From: Isochrysis galbana
Lineage: Eukaryota; Haptophyta; Isochrysidales; Isochrysidaceae
Assembly: GCA_018136815.1 (NCBI GenBank)
Contig: CM030933.1
Location: 4,268,341 to 4,332,340 of the forward strand
Length of the DNA: 64,000 nt
Direction: 5' to 3'
Shown here: positions 63,441-64,000 of the stretch, in pieces
How the letters are laid out: each line of letters opens with the position of its first letter
Numbering within the stretch: position 1 is the first letter of the stretch
The notes under the pieces: model-generated
The model's input: the letters and a program-made list of their open reading frames with translations, nothing else
The model's database searches: none
What the model was told of the DNA's origin: nothing
Position numbers and translations under genes: made by a program

Positions 63441-64000
63441 TTATTTTGTTGATTGGTGTATGGGCTCGACCAGAGGACAGTTTCCATCACCCTTTGCACA
63501 CGTGTGTGGAACCACTTGGGGGCGGCCAACGTTTGCAGCCAGTACCTGGACATCCCATATACTATGAAGTTTACCATTGCCGCTCTCCGCTCTCCTAGAT
63601 ATCGTCAAATAGTTGGTGGCCGGTGAGCTGCTCGAGCTAGAGTAGCTTGGTGCCGGTGATTCGTTGATTGAGCTATTCTTCTGTAATGGGCCGCGACCGG
63701 GAGTTAGCTGAGTTAGCATGCTGCTGCCGCCGCTCTTGCACTTGTGTTTGGTGAGCTGCATGGTGCTCCTTGAGCCCCACCTGTAGGGCATACCCCTAGT
63801 TTTCTTCACCTTCGTACCAGCCGGAAGAAAAATCAGTGCAAGCACCCTGCAGCGCACGATGGTGAGTGCCGCTTGCTGCGCTTTGCCAGATGAGCCAACG
63901 AGGCATTTCTTCCACAACGCCTCCCCCTTCACTTGTGCTAGGCCAGCCTTTTGGCAGTCGTATCGCAGACGTGCCGCCTTCCTCAACTTGCTCTTCCCCA
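63441..64000 (-). CDS. Hypothetical protein, open at window edge
   Basis: A minus-strand frame of over 180 residues that is still open at base 64000, so its start lies outside. The N-terminal visible part is basic (KLRKAARLRYDCQKAGLAQV), then a Ser-rich stretch (SPAPSYSSSSSSPA). No domain is recognised. It could be a gene end, a retroelement fragment or chance. Confidence 0.2.
   Translation of the reverse strand, partial: GKSKLRKAARLRYDCQKAGLAQVKGEALWKKCLVGSSGKAQQAALTIVRCRVLALIFLPAGTKVKKTRGMPYRWGSRSTMQLTKHKCKSGGSSMLTQLTPGRGPLQKNSSINESPAPSYSSSSSSPATNYLTISRRAESGNGKLHSIWDVQVLAANVGRPQVVPHTCAKGDGNCPLVEPIHQSTK

Overview
This window is nuclear DNA of a GC-rich eukaryote, most probably a unicellular alga of the haptophyte or a similar kind. 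Coding regions are broken by short GT-AG introns, there is a 100-base scaffold gap, and gene content is eukaryotic: cyclin A/B, an SR-type splicing factor, a choline-transporter-like protein, ODR-4, PFK-2, tweety and an arylsulfatase. A likely thylakoid-lumen DUF1499 protein points to a plastid. Very large proline-rich, cysteine-rich cell-surface proteins and dense (CT)n, poly-G and poly-C tracts fit such algae. The assignment rests on style and content and on no marker gene.

Layout. 0.3-7 kb: a small membrane protein with a beta/gamma-crystallin-like domain, an ARGLU1-like splicing factor (minus) and a seven-or-more-exon CTL/SLC44 transporter (minus). 7-10 kb: low complexity, a tyrosine-recombinase relic and dispersed repeats. 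10.2-15 kb: two adjacent cysteine-rich/polyproline proteins (minus), possibly one gene. 15.7-18.5 kb: an ABCG transporter cut by the gap (minus), then a mitotic cyclin (plus). 19.9-21.9 kb: a tweety-like five-TM protein (minus). 22-25.5 kb: mobile-element-rich spacer. 25.5-28.1 kb: an arylsulfatase with an inserted cysteine-rich module. 28.9-30.3 kb: a rearranged retroelement with a cytosine-methyltransferase-like domain and a reverse-transcriptase scrap between perfect 138-bp direct repeats. 32.7-34.9 kb: an F-box/WD40-like protein. 36.1-36.6 kb: a hAT transposase relic. 38.1 kb: a stand-alone receiver domain. 39-47 kb: a repeat-rich zone with two well-bounded TIR elements and the DUF1499 gene. 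47.9-49.5 kb: PFK-2/FBPase-2 with a degraded phosphatase half. 54.8-59.5 kb: divergent ODR-4-like and tandem O-fucosyltransferase-like genes. 60.7-62.2 kb: a secretory ATP-grasp protein.

There is no operon-like organisation. Several genes concern the secretory route or cell surface (sulfatase, O-fucosyltransferase-like, Cys/Pro-rich proteins, ODR-4, CTL, TTYH), but no shared pathway can be shown from position. Roughly half of the window is spacer. Within it at least seven repeat families recur, several with recognisable ends: an 8-bp target duplication (hAT type), a 19-bp duplication (retroposon type), a perfect 16-bp TIR with a central hairpin, and a TTAAAC-flanked GGTACC-rich element. Exon limits were worked out by eye from splice signals, reading frame and family similarity; no search was run.
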